Under the pieces are notes generated by a model. The model did not search any database and was not told where the DNA came from. It worked only from the letters and a program-made list of their open reading frames with translations. Positions 42,917 through 44,265 of a DNA stretch of 44,265 bases are shown here, in pieces. Position 1 is the first letter of the stretch. Each line of letters begins with the position of its first letter. The stretch lies in the NCBI RefSeq assembly GCF_009498735.1, contig NZ_ML762424.1:1-44265 (forward strand), given 5' to 3'. The position numbers and the translations under genes are program-made. Source of the stretch: Gracilibacillus oryzae (lineage in GTDB: Bacteria > Bacillota > Bacilli > Bacillales > Amphibacillaceae).

Positions 42917-44265
42917 ATGTCAGATAAGCAAACGAATCGGCCGCTTGTATTAATTGCACTCGTTCTTTCCATGTTCATGGCAGCTATCGAAGGAACCATT
43001 GTTGCTACTGCCATGCCTAATATTGTTGCGGATTTAGGCGGGTTTACATTATACAGCTGGGTTTTTTCCAGTTTCCTGTTAATGCAAGCCATTACAACAA
43101 TGATCTATGGTAAGTTAGCTGATTTATTCGGCCGGAAACCAGTTTTTATGTTCGGTGTAATGATCTTTCTTATCGGCTCCATTCTTTGTGGATTAGCAGA
43201 ATCGATGGCAGCACTTGTTGTTTTCAGACTGATTCAGGGAATCGGTGCCGGTGCGATCCAGCCAATTGTCACTACCATTGTCGGGGACATGTATACGATG
43301 AAGGAGCGCGCCAAGGTACAAGGCTACCTAGCCAGTGTATGGGGCATTTCGTCAGTAATCGGACCACTTCTCGGTGGAGTAATTGTCCAGTTTGTTGACT
43401 GGGCATGGATATTCTGGATGAACATCCCGCTCGGAATTTTTGGAATTATCGGGGTATACCGCTTCTTCCATGAAGAAGTAAGTAAAGAGAAAAAATCAAT
43501 TGATTATGCTGGTTCTGCTTTATTTCTGATTGGAATTTCGGCATTAATCAGTGTATTTGTCCAGGCAGGAACAGTCTGGGAATGGCTTTCCTTTGAATCA
43601 TTGTCACTGCTGCTTTTATTTATCGTCTGTATGGTTCTTTTTATCTGGCAGGAGACGAAAGCTGTTTCGCCAATGATGCCATTATTTTTATGGAAAGACA
43701 GATTAATTATTGTTGCCAATCTTGCTACATTACTTTCCGGAATGATTATATTAGGGCTCTCGAGCTTTCTTCCTACATATGTTCAAGGTGTTATGGAGCA
43801 AACGGCTATTGTCGCAGGATTTGCTTTAAGCACGATGTCGATTGGATGGCCCATCTTTGCTACTGTTGCCGGTCATTTGGTTTTGAAAATCGGCTTTCGG
43901 GCAACTGCTTTATTAGGTGGAACTGCTTTATTAATCGGGACTTTCCTTTTTTCTATCCTTGATCCAAGTAAAGGGCCGGTCTATGCAGCGATAAGTTCAT
44001 TTGTTGTTGGTGTCGGAATGGGACTGACAAGCACAACCTTCATTGTCGCTATCCAGAATCATGTAGACTGGAGCGTTCGCGGTGCTGCAACTTCGTTAAA
44101 TATGTTTATGCGGATTATCGGCAGTGCTGTTGGTGCTTCCTTTCTTGGTGGATTAATGAATCAGCAGATGCAAAGCTATTTTCAGGGTAAAGAAGTCAAT
44201 GTAGATATCAGCAATACGGAAATATTGCTTGATGAGTCGATGCGTCAGACAATGCCTGCAGATGA
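42917..44265 (+). CDS. MDR family MFS transporter (DHA2, 14-TM), cut by window end
   Basis: The first 449 codons are present, with no stop before the window edge. Starts MSDKQTNRPLVLIALVLSMF. It has the drug/H+ antiporter motif A (GKLADLFGRKPVF, between TM2 and TM3) and motif C (GISSVIGPLLGGVI, TM5). The motif-D1-like stretch at TM1 (AAIEGTIVATAMPNIVADLG) is typical of the 14-TM DHA2 family that exports drugs with proton exchange. AAAGGGAGA lies 7 nt before the ATG. It is divergent from sinR. The substrate cannot be predicted. Confidence 0.93.
   Translation, partial: MSDKQTNRPLVLIALVLSMFMAAIEGTIVATAMPNIVADLGGFTLYSWVFSSFLLMQAITTMIYGKLADLFGRKPVFMFGVMIFLIGSILCGLAESMAALVVFRLIQGIGAGAIQPIVTTIVGDMYTMKERAKVQGYLASVWGISSVIGPLLGGVIVQFVDWAWIFWMNIPLGIFGIIGVYRFFHEEVSKEKKSIDYAGSALFLIGISALISVFVQAGTVWEWLSFESLSLLLLFIVCMVLFIWQETKAVSPMMPLFLWKDRLIIVANLATLLSGMIILGLSSFLPTYVQGVMEQTAIVAGFALSTMSIGWPIFATVAGHLVLKIGFRATALLGGTALLIGTFLFSILDPSKGPVYAAISSFVVGVGMGLTSTTFIVAIQNHVDWSVRGAATSLNMFMRIIGSAVGASFLGGLMNQQMQSYFQGKEVNVDISNTEILLDESMRQTMPAD

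Overview
The window reads as a chromosome segment of a low-GC, motile, competence-gene-bearing member of the Bacillaceae. The genus cannot be fixed from this alone. The right half keeps the Bacillus subtilis order degS-degU / degV / comFA-comFC / yvyF-flgM-flgN-flgK-flgL / yviE-fliW-csrA-hag. The group II intron remnant looks like the Oceanobacillus iheyensis class IIC intron, which points to the Oceanobacillus/Gracilibacillus/Virgibacillus side of the family.

Layout. 1-290: 5' end of a 16S rRNA gene (minus strand) with leader and promoter. 700-5571: a pRiA4b ORF-3-like protein, an SDR oxidoreductase, an SLH-CAP exported protein and a second, stand-alone cis-prenyltransferase. 5584-8160: a PadR/HAAS regulatory pair reading towards a DUF4173 membrane protein. 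8365-11147: glpF-glpK with a CcpA-like site, a GlpP-type leader terminator and a dispersed repeat copy in the leader. 11231-12444: two unknown genes. 12674-12967: a complete type I toxin-antitoxin locus.

13000-26171 is accessory and partly decayed. It holds two copies of broken sugar-ABC permease genes, a class IIC intron fragment placed just after a terminator, and a PrsW-protease/polymorphic-toxin fusion with a likely immunity gene. It also holds a VWA lipoprotein, a DUF6904-like pair, a translationally coupled two-gene system of unknown function (20682-23197), a mini-flagellin-like protein, an IS91-family remnant and a lone PIN-like protein.

26251-40855 is the flagellar/competence/DegSU core. 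Two sigma-D promoters (before flgM and before flagellin) and a CsrA-type site in the flagellin leader tie FlgM, FliW, CsrA and flagellin into the known control circuit. 40856-44265 holds a structured non-coding element, a 49-codon ORF, a PAP2 phosphatase pseudogene, an orphan SinR and the start of a 14-TM MFS exporter.

The strongest unexplained signals are: (1) the PrsW-toxin fusion; (2) a roughly 150-bp dispersed structured repeat with covarying arms, three full copies plus scars; (3) a 52-bp tandem array of hairpins with an A-B higher-order period between degV and degU; (4) a multi-stem candidate RNA after yvyE; (5) two genes whose only Shine-Dalgarno-supported start is AUU; (6) the coupled repeat-protein/SH3b membrane-protein pair.
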